A DNA stretch of 64,000 nucleotides, taken from positions 101,859,659 to 101,923,658 of the forward strand of contig OU015495.1 of NCBI GenBank assembly GCA_907164885.2. The letters are read 5' to 3'. Position numbers and translations under genes: made by a program. Source of the DNA: Dolomedes plantarius. Taxonomy: Eukaryota > Arthropoda > Arachnida > Araneae > Dolomedidae. The notes beneath the pieces are model-generated. The model had not been told where the DNA came from. It was given only the letters and a program-made list of their open reading frames with translations, and did no database searches. Shown here one piece after another: positions 34,573 through 45,963 of the stretch (within the stretch, counting starts at the first letter, position 1; each line of letters opens with the position of its first letter).

Positions 34573-35711
34573 ACAATAAATGTGTATAAATAGTTGTTTG
34601 ACAATTTTGCCGTAAATCTACTACATTTGAAATCTCAAGTAGCGTTTACTCAAATTTACAGTGTTCATACAGTCCCGTACTCTCCCAAACAATATTTGTC
34701 CAAAACAATGTAACCCATGATGGTCATTTTGTAACCATCCATGTCTATATAAATATTTGAATTTTGTTCCCTCACTGGCCGAACACTGACTCACGTCATT
34801 ATTCTTGCAACATTTAACTCGCCGCAAGACGCTACTGTCTGTTGAATACCGCCACAGATTTGGTCACTACAGTCACGTGAAAAAGTCATTTAAACTCCTT
34901 TCCCACCAACCCCCCCGAGCTTCCAAAGCGATGAGGAGGGAAACAAAAAAAGTAAAAAAAAAAAAAAAAAAGAGAGAGAAATCACGGCAGACATATCAGA
35001 TAAAAACCGCGAACGGTGAAAAAGCAAAAAGAAAAAGAAAAATAAAAACGTGAAAGTGTCATGCCGAAGTAATGATATCTACGGCGGGCTCATGGGTGTG
35101 GCGCCTCTGAACGACACCCTCGCTTAAATGTCCGACAGCGAACTGTGGAATTACAAAATGTCGCCTCTGACCCCTGGCGGTGATCCGTTTTCGTTATTGA
35201 CATGCTATAATCTCATTACCTTGGACGGATCCTTTTTTTTTCTGTTGTTGTTGACCACGTGCCGATTGCGTTTTTCGCCTCCGATACATCACAATGGATT
35301 TCCATAAAAAATGCATCGGAATACGTACGGGAAATTGTATAAACAGAAATAAACGCGGGAAAAATACGTTTACTGTGTTTTCCGAGATTACTTCGGAAGT
35401 GAAATGATAAGTTTGGATTGCGAGTTCTATCAACTCGGTGATATCTTTGATTTCACATATTTTTATGGGAATAAATTGTAAACAAAAGCGATTTAATTCT
35501 GTTAATACGTATAAAAATTGAAAAAAACAAAATGGAAGTTTGCGATACCTTTTAGTTAATATAAAGATAATTTTGCAGTTATAATACTTTTACAAAACAT
35601 GCACTGAATTAAATTCTTACATGTATATACATTTACATTTGTTTCGACATGTGTTGTTATAATTTTAGTCGGTTCACCGTGCATATAGGCTTAAGTACCT
35701 AAGTGTATGCC
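34573..35711. other. No gene recognised; CpG-richer part 35040-35450
   Basis: The 35040-35450 segment has more CpG than its surroundings (blocks such as CTACGGCGGGCTCATGGGTG and CCTCTGACCCCTGGCGGTGA) and no recognised repeat ends. Open frames there are short and unconvincing. A purine-rich A/G tract occupies 34930-34990. Possibly conserved non-coding sequence. Confidence 0.4.
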
Positions 35712-35791
35712 TTAACCCCTTCCTTTTCGTCAAAATTACGCGGATGAGGTTTCGCGTAATAGTGTAAAAACTACTCTTTGTAGTTACCTAA

Positions 35792-35854
35792 ATGCGTGAA
35801 AAATACTTTTGGACACATTGCCGTTCATTTGAATTCCCGCAAAACGCCTTAAAA
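35792..35854 (+). pseudogene. Duplicated start of the transposase-like gene in the left arm
   Basis: On the plus strand the arm reads MREKYFWTHCRSFEFPQNAL, K, stop. It is the same start as the minus-strand gene at 42450 (MREKYFWTHCCSFEFAQKAL). The left arm therefore copies the 5' end of the gene but lacks the rest. Confidence 0.7.
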
Positions 35855-36052
35855 TAACATTTGTTTTTGTAAAAACCTCATATTGCAGCTCTTCGCCCAT
35901 TTCAGCATGTATTTTGTTTATACTGAAATGACCCAGGACGAGGACCCACCACGTGGAAGTGGCTGCGAGTCCCACCCACACCCTACCCAACCAACCAACC
36001 AACCAATTTGGGTGTTATTACTTACACTGAAGTCCCTTTAAATTCTGACTTC

Positions 36053-36782
36053 TGTGGCAACGATATTTGTGTTGGGGTTAATTTAAAACTTTATTATTTA
36101 ATATTTAATTACTAATTAATGAATTGAAGGTAGGAATATATCTTACTAATTAAGGTAGGTTTCAGTTAAATTTAGGTACAATACTATATGCCATTGGCCA
36201 TTAGTGGTTAGTACATTTTAAGAACTTGCGTTGTGTGTAGCAATAACCCATAACCATATAATAATTAAAATTTACCCTAGGTTCGATACTGAATGCATCA
36301 CTGTGGTGATTAATGAGCCAAAAGAAAAATGAAATTAAATCTAATAAAATTACCTCTCTATCATTGAAGTACACCTAAAAAATAAAATTATTTCACCTAA
36401 AAGAAAAAGCTTCATATCTGCTGAAATAAAAATAAAACCTAAAGCTGAAAATCAGAAAATTTACTAAAAAGGCAAGGACCGACATGACACCACTTTATAA
36501 ACTATTAATCACAATTTATTGACATTATTACCACCAATCTGGTAATCAATTCCTATCAACACATTTTTGATATACCAATATTAAATTATCAATATTTGAT
36601 CATCACAAGTTTAACCCTCAGATATATTTAGCAGAGGCTTAATAAATTGATTAAAACAAAGCACAATCGTTACTAAAATTTACTTACTTACTTACTTACT
36701 TACTTTACTAATTTAATTATCTGAATACCCGATATTAATATAAACGTTAATTATTTCTAAACTATTAATTATCATCATAACA
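36053..36782 (-). repeat. 3' LTR (730 bp, lacks a 940-bp segment)
   Basis: Aligns with 39131-39669 and 40613-40799 with only a handful of differences. Compared with the other LTR it lacks what is 39671-40611 there, at the junction AAATTATCAATATTTGATC. It contains an (ACTT)n tract at 36680-36710. Confidence 0.9.
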
Positions 36783-36786
36783 AATA

Positions 36787-36797
36787 CCTCCTTTCCC
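36787..36797 (-). promoter_or_regulatory. Polypurine tract of the LTR retrotransposon
   Basis: GGGAAAGGAGG on the minus strand, followed by TATT and then the 3' LTR start TGTTATG. Position and composition match a plus-strand priming site. Confidence 0.7.
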
Positions 36798-39106
36798 GCG
36801 AGAAAAAAAAATTTGGCACAGTTTAAAAAAAAAAAAAAACACAGAACACCGTGGAAAAATTTCACAAATCAAAGAGAATTGACTAACGTATAGAATTACA
36901 TTACACACTGTGATATATTGTTCCCATTCGACCCGGGTCAACATAACAAAACACATATACATGAGAGATTACTTATTAAACACAAATATAAACCATGGAA
37001 CATCTAGTATACTACCCGAAAGATTATTTCATAACCACAATTGTATATAAAACAAGCAAAAATGACACATTGAACACCTAACATATATCTAAAACAATTT
37101 ATTACCACAACTGTATGTTCAACTTACAATTAAACCATATACACTAAAAAAACTGCATAGTAAAATAATCATCCTCGGTTAAAACAATCATTTCAAAAAC
37201 ATTACACCCTGTCCACAGTTTATTTCTATAATTTGAAATTGACAGTGCGACCATAGCATACAATCCGAAACAAATTTATAAAAGGAAACGTATGCTTAAC
37301 ACAAATAAACCAAACCTCTTCGAACAAAACTCAATACAAAATTCTCTCTTACGAAATTCATTATCACTGTTCAATCAAAATTAACATGTTTACTGTTCAA
37401 CCTCAAAAAAAAATGTATATGAGACATGTGAGACAGGTGTACAAAAATTACAACTTTAACCGTACATATAACAAAAAAATTTTAACCTCCAGTACACCTT
37501 AGTATACACTACAAAACCAGGTAATTGATAGAAATTTGAGACCTATCGCTAACTACACCAATTACTCCTACCAAACCAAATTTAATTCCAGCCTGTGAAG
37601 ATAGACTTTTCGTCCCTCGCGGCAATGAAATTCTAATAAGCTTAGTAAAAATTAATGATTAAAACAAGAAGCCCTGTCCAACGTTTAAATACATAACCCG
37701 AACTGAACAGACCAACGCAAGCATACCTACTAAAATAACATAACCAAAACTTTATTCAAAAACTGTATGCCCTACTTAAATAAACAAAAACCGGTCGAAT
37801 CGAATCACAGTCGATCCCCAAAAGTCATGCTGATCCGTTTAAAACAGAATATGCACATGAAACATTGTAGATAAGAGCACCAAAAAAAAATTTAACATTA
37901 ACCCTACACATAAACAAAAAATTTTTCGGACGCCTTAGAATGCCTTACAAAAGAAATTAATCAATATTAAATTAAGCTAAAACTCCGCAAAAAAAACTAA
38001 ACTGGTATTGAATCCAACAAATCTCTGACATGAGAAACTGAACTTATTAGGTACTGAAAGACCACAACATTCAAAATTTCCCAGCCTGTGACATTGAAGT
38101 TGAATATTAACCCCCATTTTAATTAAATTTCTAAACAAACTCAACTGGTATTAAGTCCAAACACATACCCGACCTGAGAAACTGAATTTATTAGGTACTG
38201 AAAGACCACAACATTCAAAATTTCCCAGCCTGTGACATTGTAGGTTGAAACTTAAACCCAATTGTAACTAATTTCGTGTGAAAAAAAATCATTAACAATT
38301 ATATGAAAAAAATTTAATGTAATTTTCAAACTGTCCATGCACTCAACCAATCTCTAATTCCCGTTTGACCATGAGACCAGCTCTAAATGGCAAGAGGAAA
38401 GTAGAAAAAACTTAGCACCTGGCAAGACAGAAAAAAAAACCTTGATATGAAGCCCAAAACAAAAAAATTAACCTGACATGTAGAATTGCAATCAAAAATT
38501 TATCAATACCTAGCATGCAAATATACTATTGAAGACATTGAAAACATACACAATTTAGCACCTCAAATCAAATATTATACTTAAAACCACTAGCATAGCA
38601 ATAGAAAACGTTAGAACAACAAAATACCAATTAAAATATCTATCAATGTTTAAAGATGTTAAAAAAATATTCAATATTCAAAATAAACTCAAAATATATA
38701 GGAATGTAAAAAAAACTTTCAAATCAAAAATGTATCCTTAAACGCACTAACAGAGCAATACTCTTAAGTAAAACACCAAATAAAATACCAAATAAAACAT
38801 TTATATCGTTCAATAATTCAAAATGTAAAAAAAATCAATATTCAAAATTAATGCACAAAATATAGGAATGTAAGAAAAATTTCACTTTAAAAATTTACAT
38901 CGTTTAAAATATCAAAAATAATAACCATAAACACATACAAATCATATGAACCAAAAAAAATCTGTGCCAAAATAAGATTAAGCCTCCACTATACCAAAAT
39001 GTAATATGTCATGCCGTCTTACCGAAAGAAAGGATAATGGGGGAAAATGGCTCATTTGCAAACAGTCTTCACGACTTGTACCATTTGAAGAAAAAAAATG
39101 GCACAG

Positions 39107-39128
39107 CGTGGGTAGGACACAGGCACCA
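39107..39128 (-). promoter_or_regulatory. Primer binding site of the LTR retrotransposon
   Basis: Two bases after the 5' LTR end, the minus strand reads TGGTGCCTGTGTCCTACC. TGG pairs with the CCA end of a tRNA, and TGGTGCC would pair with a tRNA ending GGCACCA. The exact tRNA was not determined. Confidence 0.6.
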
Positions 39129-39130
39129 TT

Positions 39131-40799
39131 TGTTGCAACGATATTTGTGTTGGGGGTTAATTTAAAACTTTATTATTTAATATTTAATTACTAATTAATG
39201 AATTGAAGGTAGGAATATATCTTACTAATTAAGGTAGGTTTCAGTTAAATTTAGGTACAATACTATATGCCATTGGCCATTAGTGGTTAGTACATTTTAA
39301 GAACTTGCGTTGTGTGTAGCAATAACCCATAACCATATAATAATTAGAATTTACCCTAGGTTCGATACTGAATGCATCACTGTGGTGATTAATGAGCCAA
39401 AAGAAAAATGAAATTAAATCTAATAAAATTACCTCTCTATCATTGAAGTACACCTAAAAAATAAAATTATTTCACCTAAAAGAAAAAGCTTCATATCTGC
39501 TGAAATAAAAATAAAACCTAAAGCTGAAAATCAGAAAATTTACTAAAAAGGCAAGGACCGACATGACATCACTTTATAAACTATTAATCACAATTTATTG
39601 ACATTATTACCACCAATCTGGTAATCAATTCCTATCAACACATTTTCGACATACCAATATTAAATTATCAAAAATACAATTGTTGTAAAAACCAACATCT
39701 ATATCCTCACAACACAATAAAATATATACAATGAAAATTCCAAAAATGAAATGGCTGGCGAATAAAAAAAAACTAAATTATTCTATATGTAATTACTAAT
39801 CATTAATTAAAATTTAAATTTAAATTGATTCTTAATGAATCTGCTGCAGCTTTCAAAATGGAGATAAATTAGGGATAGTATTTATAGAAAGGAAAGGTAA
39901 GGAAAAAGAATTTCACCCGTCGCCATCGTCCCTTGGGCTGGGGAGACCCCCAGCTTGGGTCTACAGCTCTCCTCGCCACCAGCCTCAGGATCCCCGAATA
40001 ATCTGTTTTCAAACTCCCGCGCTCCCGAGTCAGCTCCTTGTCACCACTTGCAATCAGTCCGTAAAATCATCTTCCATTCCAAGTAGTTCTTCGGCGCGCC
40101 TTGAATTCTGATGGCCGAAATGAGGGGGAAGGCTACAGGTAGCATTTCTTGCACTCTGCAAATCGTATACAATTTATTTTTTCCACCCCTCATCTCGTTC
40201 TAGTTGATTAATTTAATTTCACGGCGCCCTGGTCATCCACCCGACGATGTATCCTTGCGCGACTGGCATCTCCTGTTCTGAGATTTCTTCGAAAAAGGCC
40301 GGAAGTATCGGGTTACAGATAGCGGAGGAGGCTATGAGACTTTGTTGCTAGGGACAGGGTCATTTTTAGGGAGAGAAGGAAAACAATGAATATTTCTAAA
40401 ACTTATGCCATTTAAATTAAAAACCGCCAGCGAAAAACCATACCAGCCATTCACAAGGTTTATAAATAAGGATTATTAATTTATCGATATTTTTTAACAA
40501 TAAGGTATAACCTGTGATGATCTATTTCAAACTTAATTCTTCTCAATGTCAAAACATTTAGAGAAACTTGCGCACACTTCTCCAAATGCGATGACATTAA
40601 TCAAATCAATTAATATTTGATCATCACAAGTTTAACCCTCAGATATATTTAGCAGAGGCTTAATAAATTGATTAAAACAAAGCACAATCGTTACTAAAAT
40701 TTACTTACTTACTTACTTACTTTACTAATTTAATTATCTGAATACCCGATATTAATATAAACGTTAATTATTTCTAAACTATTAATTATCATCATAACA
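39131..40799 (-). repeat. 5' LTR (1669 bp), with the 940-bp extra segment
   Basis: The extra segment 39671-40611 includes a GC-richer, CpG-containing part (39920-40340) that could hold the LTR promoter. Junction bases give no clear target duplication beyond AA, so loss from the 3' LTR by a microhomology deletion seems more likely than a later insertion here. An insertion cannot be ruled out. Contains an (ACTT)n tract near 40702-40725. Confidence 0.8.
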
Positions 40800-40958
40800 C
40801 TTCATATCAAATTTTGGCATCAAAGACCTTGATCCTAAAGTTGTCCGAATAAAGACTTCTCGGTTTTCATGCCTGCAAACTTTTCCAGCGGCCTCTGTAA
40901 CAAGTTTCACACATCTCTCTACCGACTGAGTCTGGCATGGAAATTTCAAATACTCAAA

Positions 40959-42450
40959 TTATGGCAGGGCTTTGTATTTCAATAAAGTTGAAATGTGTTC
41001 TGTTGCCATATTTGACAACAATGGAGGTGGTGTCAGCTTACACTTTGTCCAATAAATAAGATCAGTATAGTCTGTGGTTTGAAAATTAATTAAAGGAAGC
41101 TTGAAGGCTCTAACGTGACCTACTACTGGCGGCTCATTTCTAGCTTTCAGTATCCTCCAGTAGCCTAATTCTCGAATGTGTTGTCTCTCGTCCAATATCA
41201 TCGCCAACATTATATTCTCTGGATGGCAGAAGTTTCTCTGAATGACCGGATCGATGATTTCCTTTATGTTGTCCGAGAAATGTCGTGTTGTTTGAATGAC
41301 CTTTAGTATGTGCTTCGGACCGTATTTCACAGTGTAATACATCTTAATATCAAACCAAACAGGAACATAGGTCTTTACAATGTAATTTACAAGTGTCTTC
41401 ATTTCGCTTGTCGGACTAATTTGGGAAACATAAAGTCTTAATTCCCGGTTAGCACAGGTTAACCACCGGGAATGGCTGAGGGGTCCAGGATCTTTAACAG
41501 CTAATTCTTTAACAGAGTCCACTGATAACTACATTAACAATGTCTAGAAGATACTGCTGATCTTTACTGAGGTCAGTTTTATTTATTGTGGTGACAACTT
41601 CAGATTGAATCAGCACAAAATCAACAACAGGATTTTTCTCACATCTAGGCAGTTGCTTGCCTATTGGACCACTGAATGATGCTGGCCCACTTTTTGTCCC
41701 GTCTAAGTGCTCAAAAAATTTTTATAAGGCAGCTCATTAAAGTGAAGCAAACAAATAAACCACTGCAGTGGTCGCTGACTCCTAACTTCAATGTTCTGTA
41801 CAACACCACTTTTCCAAATGGTGTTTGTGACTGTCCCATCACATCCGATGGCTACCACTGCACTCATGTAAAAATCTTTCTTTTTCATGTAGTCGAAAAT
41901 ACTTTCGGCAATATCATTACCGGGTCCTGTTTTTGGTGTAACATGGCCAATGTATTGGCCACCAGGCTCACTAATCACGCTAATATGTTCTTCTTTTCCA
42001 ACTCTGCGGTAGATTTTAGCTCCTATTTTTTCTTGTGTTAATGTATTATCTTTTCTACCGTCGAAGTAGATTCCATTTACTTCTTTCAGCCGCTGTTCTT
42101 TTTCTTTTTATTGCTTTTCGAATCTTCACTTTTTCCCTTCTAATCTTACTTTTGTCAATCACTCGTGACATATCTGAATCAGAGATCATTCCAAGATCAT
42201 GTAGGACACCAGAAGCTATTGCTGCTGTGGCCCTGTCAGAAACACCGTACCTATCGCTTAATAACGAAGTATACGACAACTTTGAACGCATTTGCGATGT
42301 AGAAGGAAATACAAAACTCATAAAGGAAAAACATCCTGAAATGGGCGAAGACCTGCAATATGAGGTTTTTACAAAAAGTAAATGGTATTTTAAGGCTTTT
42401 TGCGCGAATTCAAATGAACAGCAATGTGTCCAAAAGTATTTTTCACGCAT
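40959..42450 (-). pseudogene. Transposase-like gene of an uncharacterised arthropod family, frameshifted
   Basis: Read in pieces on the minus strand. 42450-42075: MREKYFWTHC, DRYGVSDRATAAIASGVLHD, then a basic stretch KSKIRREKVKIRKAIKRKR. Frame shift, then NGIYFDGRKDNTLTQEKIG, SEPGGQYIGHV, AIGCDGTVTNT, QRPLQWFICLLHFNELP. Shift near 41715, then FEHLDGTKSGPASFSGPIGK and LSKDQQYLLDI. Shift near 41522, then KDPGPLSHSRWLTCANRELR, AMILDERQHIRELG and a natural stop after LKYKALP. Total about 490 codons. Aspartates in YFDGRKD and GCDGT and acidic residues in LDERQHIRELG are candidates for an RNase H-like metal site. I recall similar unnamed proteins in spider and insect assemblies but cannot name a domain. 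Three or more frameshifts make it inactive. Confidence 0.6.
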
Positions 42451-42485
42451 TTAGGTAACTACAAAGAGTAGTTTTTACACTATTA

Positions 42486-42699
42486 GAAATAAAGTAAACT
42501 ATTAAAAATTTTTTATACGTCTTTAAAAAGTGTAGATTTTTTTCTTTTTTTTCTAAACTTTCGGGCTCTTGCGTGATTTCAAAACCAATTTATATTTTTT
42601 ATATTATATTTCCCGTTATTAGGATTGCAATGCGCAAGTTTCCCGCGCTATTAGAAATTGATTATAGAAAAATCATTTTTTTCGCCCCACCCTACTGTT
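42486..42699. other. Spacer between transposon arm and MITE
   Basis: AT-rich; where the transposon's right terminus should be, unrelated sequence follows. Nothing else recognised. Confidence 0.4.
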
Positions 42700-43023
42700 T
42701 AACCCCTGAACGATCACATAATTTTCATGAAATCTGTGGAAAAAGTGCCTATTTTTTCCAGAGGATTCAATTTAGTTCTTGATTTGAAACATCTAGTTAA
42801 AAAAAATAATAAAATCCCCAATTACATTATCAATAGCCTGGTACTGTCATCTGCTATATAAAATAAGAAATAAAAAATTTTCACGGTAAATGAAAGAGAT
42901 TGTTTTTAATCTTTTTGGTTCATTACTTTTGAACACTCCAGCCCTTGAAATATCACGGGCAAGAGAAATAGAGGGCGAAACCTCAACCCGTAATTTTGAC
43001 GGGAGCGAGAAGGTAGGGGTTAA
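42700..43023 (+). mobile_element. TTAA MITE related to the 35.7-42.5 kb transposon, copy 1
   Basis: 324 bp bounded by TTAA. Left end TTAACCCCTGAACGATCACA. The right end, read inward on the minus strand, is TTAACCCCTACCTTCTCGCT, then CCCGTCAAAATTACGGGTTG, then AGGTTTCGC. That right terminus matches the transposon's left end at 35712 (CCCCTTCC, TCGTCAAAATTACGCGGATG, AGGTTTCGCG). Non-coding. A second copy is at 47354-47678. Confidence 0.85.
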
Positions 43024-43098
43024 ACAAAGGTAATTTAAATTAATTAAGTGCACGGGACCGCTGCGCAAGGTGGATTCCTGGAATTCCACGTGCGGATG

Positions 43099-43125
43099 AA
43101 AAAAAAAAAAAAAAAAAAAAAAAAA
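43099..43125. repeat. Poly(A) run, 27 bp
   Basis: An uninterrupted A run. It may be the tail of a retroposed sequence ending here, but no body is recognised upstream. Confidence 0.9.
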
Positions 43126-44249
43126 TATTCCGTTACTGTATGGGAGTCATTGCACTATACGGGCCCGTGTTTCCGAAACAGTGGATCACAGACCCTAAAG
43201 AATCAATCCAATAAGTAGGCCCGCACAACTCGAAAATGTCATGAGAGCCATATTACTTTAATGAAAACTGCTGCGGACCGCAAGAAAATAGGATAGAAGA
43301 GAAAGCGAAAAATATTTTACCTGACAAAAAATAAATTACTGATTGCTTTTAACATTAAGGCTGCTGTGTACTAACACTATTGAATTCGCTCACAGCTATG
43401 GAGAAAATTTGCCCAAGGATTGCCGACTTGGATTGAAAGATTCTTTTGAAAAAATTGTACTCCGTAACAGAAAAAGAAATTTTAAACCTTGGAGCATTTT
43501 TCTTTTAAACAGAAAAATTAAAATATTTTTAAATTAAAATTATTCGAGGAAAATAATTAAAAATAATTAAAATTATTCGAGGATTCGCTCAGTACACATC
43601 AGCCTTAAATAAATATTAATATTCATCGGTTTTATATTCCTTTAGTATTGCATATCTAAAAATATTAATAATCTAAAATATTGTAATATTATACGTCTAA
43701 AAATAATATTTCGTATTTTTTAGATTTATAATATTATGCATGTTCACAAAAAGCTCCGGAGGCCACAACATGTGTGCTGGCGGGCCATATTATGTGCAGG
43801 CTTCGTTTACAGGACTTTGGTAATTTTCCTTGGTTACCATCTTTCAAAGCAGAAAAGAAAACCAATTTAACAAAGACTTTTAATGAAGACTTTTAAAGAT
43901 ATTACTTGATTGTTTTTTTCCTCCTTAATAGATTATAAGAATATAATCTGCATTGGTTGTCTGTAAGACTTGAGTTTTTCAGAAACAATTGTGTTAGATT
44001 TATTTGCTTTTGCAAAACTCAGGGTTAACGAACTCTTTACATGTTGAAATAATGTTAAAAAGCGAATCCTACTAAATGTAGAATCTTACTGCTGCATGTA
44101 TAAAATTTTATTATGGAACTTGCATTGTCTGAAATTAGGTCTGAAATTGGGACATTATTGAGCAATTAATCATTAAGCATGATTAATTGCTCAGCTTCTG
44201 TCAGTATCAAATATTGGATTGTCATATATAGAGTTATTCTAATAAATAA

Positions 44250-44254
<5 letters not shown>
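43126..44254. other. No gene; possible hAT-like repeat and one dispersed-repeat copy
   Basis: 43343-43560 has a second copy at 49885-50115. The flanks 43160-43290 and 43745-43820 contain GGCCC- and GCGGGCCA-type motifs that recall old hAT elements, but ends and target duplication are not clear. Confidence 0.4.
43343..43560 (+). repeat. Dispersed repeat of unknown class, copy 1
   Basis: Shares with 49885-50115 the blocks GGATTGCCGACTTGGATT, AAAGATTCTTTTG and AAATTATTCG(A/G)GG in the same order. Both copies have a short open frame (KDCRLGxKDSFxxIxLRNRK), so a degenerate coding origin is possible but unproven. Confidence 0.7.

Positions 44255-44255
<1 letters not shown>

Positions 44256-44300
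<45 letters not shown>
44256..44300. repeat. (TA)n microsatellite
   Basis: About 22 uninterrupted TA units. Confidence 0.95.
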
Positions 44301-44301
<1 letters not shown>

Positions 44302-44780
44302 TACGGGGGATGGGGATTCTCCATTGAACGTTAGCGGATCACTCCCTTTTTTTCCCTTTATTTTTTGCTCATGTGAAAGACATAATGAATTATTAACGAG
44401 AAAATTAAACGTTATATAAAAACATAAGAGAAAAATGTGGCAAAATTGAGATAATTACGTATAGTTAAACGGCAAATTTTATTCCTGCGAAAGGGCTGTA
44501 AATATAAAAATAATTTCGGAAGTTTTATTAGAAAAAATGAATATTTTTTCAGAAAAGTATTAATTAATAATATTGTAATTTATCATTGACAGAAAAACAT
44601 ATTTTTTTTCGGTTGTCTGCAGACATTTTTCTTTTATAGGAATATCGGAAGGTCTCCATAGAAAGCTCCTGGCTTTTAAAGATTCAATATTACATATACA
44701 GACAAAAGTTTAGTTTGATAGTATGTACACATGCGGGTTATGTGTATGTATTTTAAGGCATAACCTCTCTCACTCTCTGT

Positions 44781-44785
<5 letters not shown>
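44301..44785. other. AT-rich spacer without a gene
   Basis: No structure recognised between two TA microsatellites. Confidence 0.45.

Positions 44786-44835
<50 letters not shown>
44786..44835. repeat. (TA)n microsatellite flanking the Tc1 element
   Basis: About 25 TA units immediately left of the Tc1 end. The matching run on the other side starts at 45968. Confidence 0.95.
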
Positions 44836-44836
<1 letters not shown>

Positions 44837-45963
44837 TATCTACCTAAAAGTATTTGGACAGCTTTGATAGAAAAGAAAACAAAATTTATTAATATTCAAT
44901 AGTTTGTAGAGCCTCCACGAGAGGCAATTACAGCCTCAACACTCCGGTGCATGCTTTCCACAAGTCCTTGTATGACGGCTAGTGGTATTTTATTCCACTC
45001 GGATTGTAGAAGACATGTAAGTTCCATCACCGATTTTAGCCGGTTGTTGCACACCTTAATTCGAGGATCCAACTCGTCCCATAAATTCTCGATAGGGTTC
45101 AGGTTTAGGCTCTGGACAGTCCAGTCCATTCTGTTAACTCCATCGTCCCGTACCAATCCATCGTAGATCTCGCAATATGACAGCTGGCGTTGTCGTCCTG
45201 GAAGTAACATGGTTCCAACTTGTAAAATTGCCACGATGTATGAAGCACACTGTCATCCAAAATAGTGCAGTTGGCGTCGGCGTTGAGCTTACAATGAATT
45301 GGTACCAATGAACCCAGTTCATACCAGAAGAAACATCCCCAGACCATAATTCCACCTCCACCAAATTTTACTGTGGGCACAATGCATTCTGCCAGGAGGT
45401 TCCACTGGTCTACGGTTCACTTTCTACGTACTTTGCACCACATTAACTGAGCATAGCGGTTCGACTTTGTTCTCAAAGGCTTATGGGCGGCAGCATGAGC
45501 ATGAAAACCAAGTAGATGTGCTTCCTTATGGATGCCATTCATCGAAACAACACTCATGTATGCCTGTTGAAAGTACTGGAGTACGTGGGTCATCGGTTGG
45601 GTGCGGTTCTTCCAAATTTCTCTCCACAGTAGTCGGTCTCTATCTCCCAGTTTCGTGGGTCTGCCGACTCAGGGCACGTTCCGACAATCACGTGCCGCTC
45701 ACCTTCCACTTCTGAATCACATACGCCAATGTTGATTTTGGGTAATTGAGCTCACTAGACATGTCTCTTAAGGATCGGTCATTTCTGTGATACCGGACGA
45801 TTACGCCTTTCTCGAAATCAGATAACTCTGCACTTCGTTTCATCTTACATGCGACTAATGCCAATGTTGTTTTCTACATGATATTTAACGGTGTAGGGCG
45901 TGACGTATATAAGGACCGCAGGTATCGTCATTTGCATGGGTGTCCAAATACTTATTGGTAGAT

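Larger units (their letters stand above)
36783..39130 (-). other. Non-coding interior of the LTR retrotransposon
   Basis: A-rich on the plus strand and T-rich in the element's own sense, without any gag, protease, reverse transcriptase or integrase frame. A tandem repeat of about 139 bp is visible at 38034-38240 (GAAACTGAANTTATTAGGTA and TTCCCAGCCTGTGACATTG twice). Related AT-rich blocks recur at 38660-38720 and 38815-38885. Confidence 0.8.
36053..40799 (-). mobile_element. Non-autonomous LTR retrotransposon with complete ends
   Basis: Two long direct repeats, 36053-36782 and 39131-40799, start TGTNGCAACG and end ATAACA on the plus strand and are flanked by a perfect CTTC duplication (36049-36052, 40800-40803). 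On the minus strand the right LTR is 5': two bases inside it begins TGGTGCCTGTGTCC, a primer-binding-site candidate. Just before the left (3') LTR is the purine tract GGGAAAGGAGG. The 2.35-kb interior has no open frame for gag or pol, so it must have depended on enzymes supplied in trans. The LTRs are near-identical apart from one 940-bp difference, which suggests a recent insertion. Confidence 0.9.
35712..42485 (-). mobile_element. TTAA-type DNA transposon, interrupted by an LTR retrotransposon
   Basis: The left end is TTAA then CCCCTTCCTTTTCGTCAAAA at 35712. Sequence 35757-35911 is the reverse complement of 42337-42485 at high identity, forming long inverted arms that include the first codons of the transposase-like gene. 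Between the arms lies that gene on the minus strand (40959-42450). The LTR element at 36053-40799 splits the transposon; without it and one target copy the transposon would be about 2.0 kb. The outer ~45 bp of the right end, including TTAA, is missing after 42485. TTAA ends are known for piggyBac and Kolobok. An alternative is two separate partial copies in opposite orientation. Confidence 0.6.

Noticed and set aside
35784..36002. 72-codon minus-strand frame
   Set aside because: Antisense to the duplicated start of the transposase-like gene and continues into simple CCAA-rich sequence.
36680..40725. CRISPR-like direct repeats
   Set aside because: The ACTT runs are simple microsatellites within the two LTRs; there are no spacers and the genome is eukaryotic.
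41676..42454. Plus-strand frames of 121 and 139 codons
   Set aside because: Antisense of the minus-strand transposase-like gene, whose motifs are coherent on the other strand.
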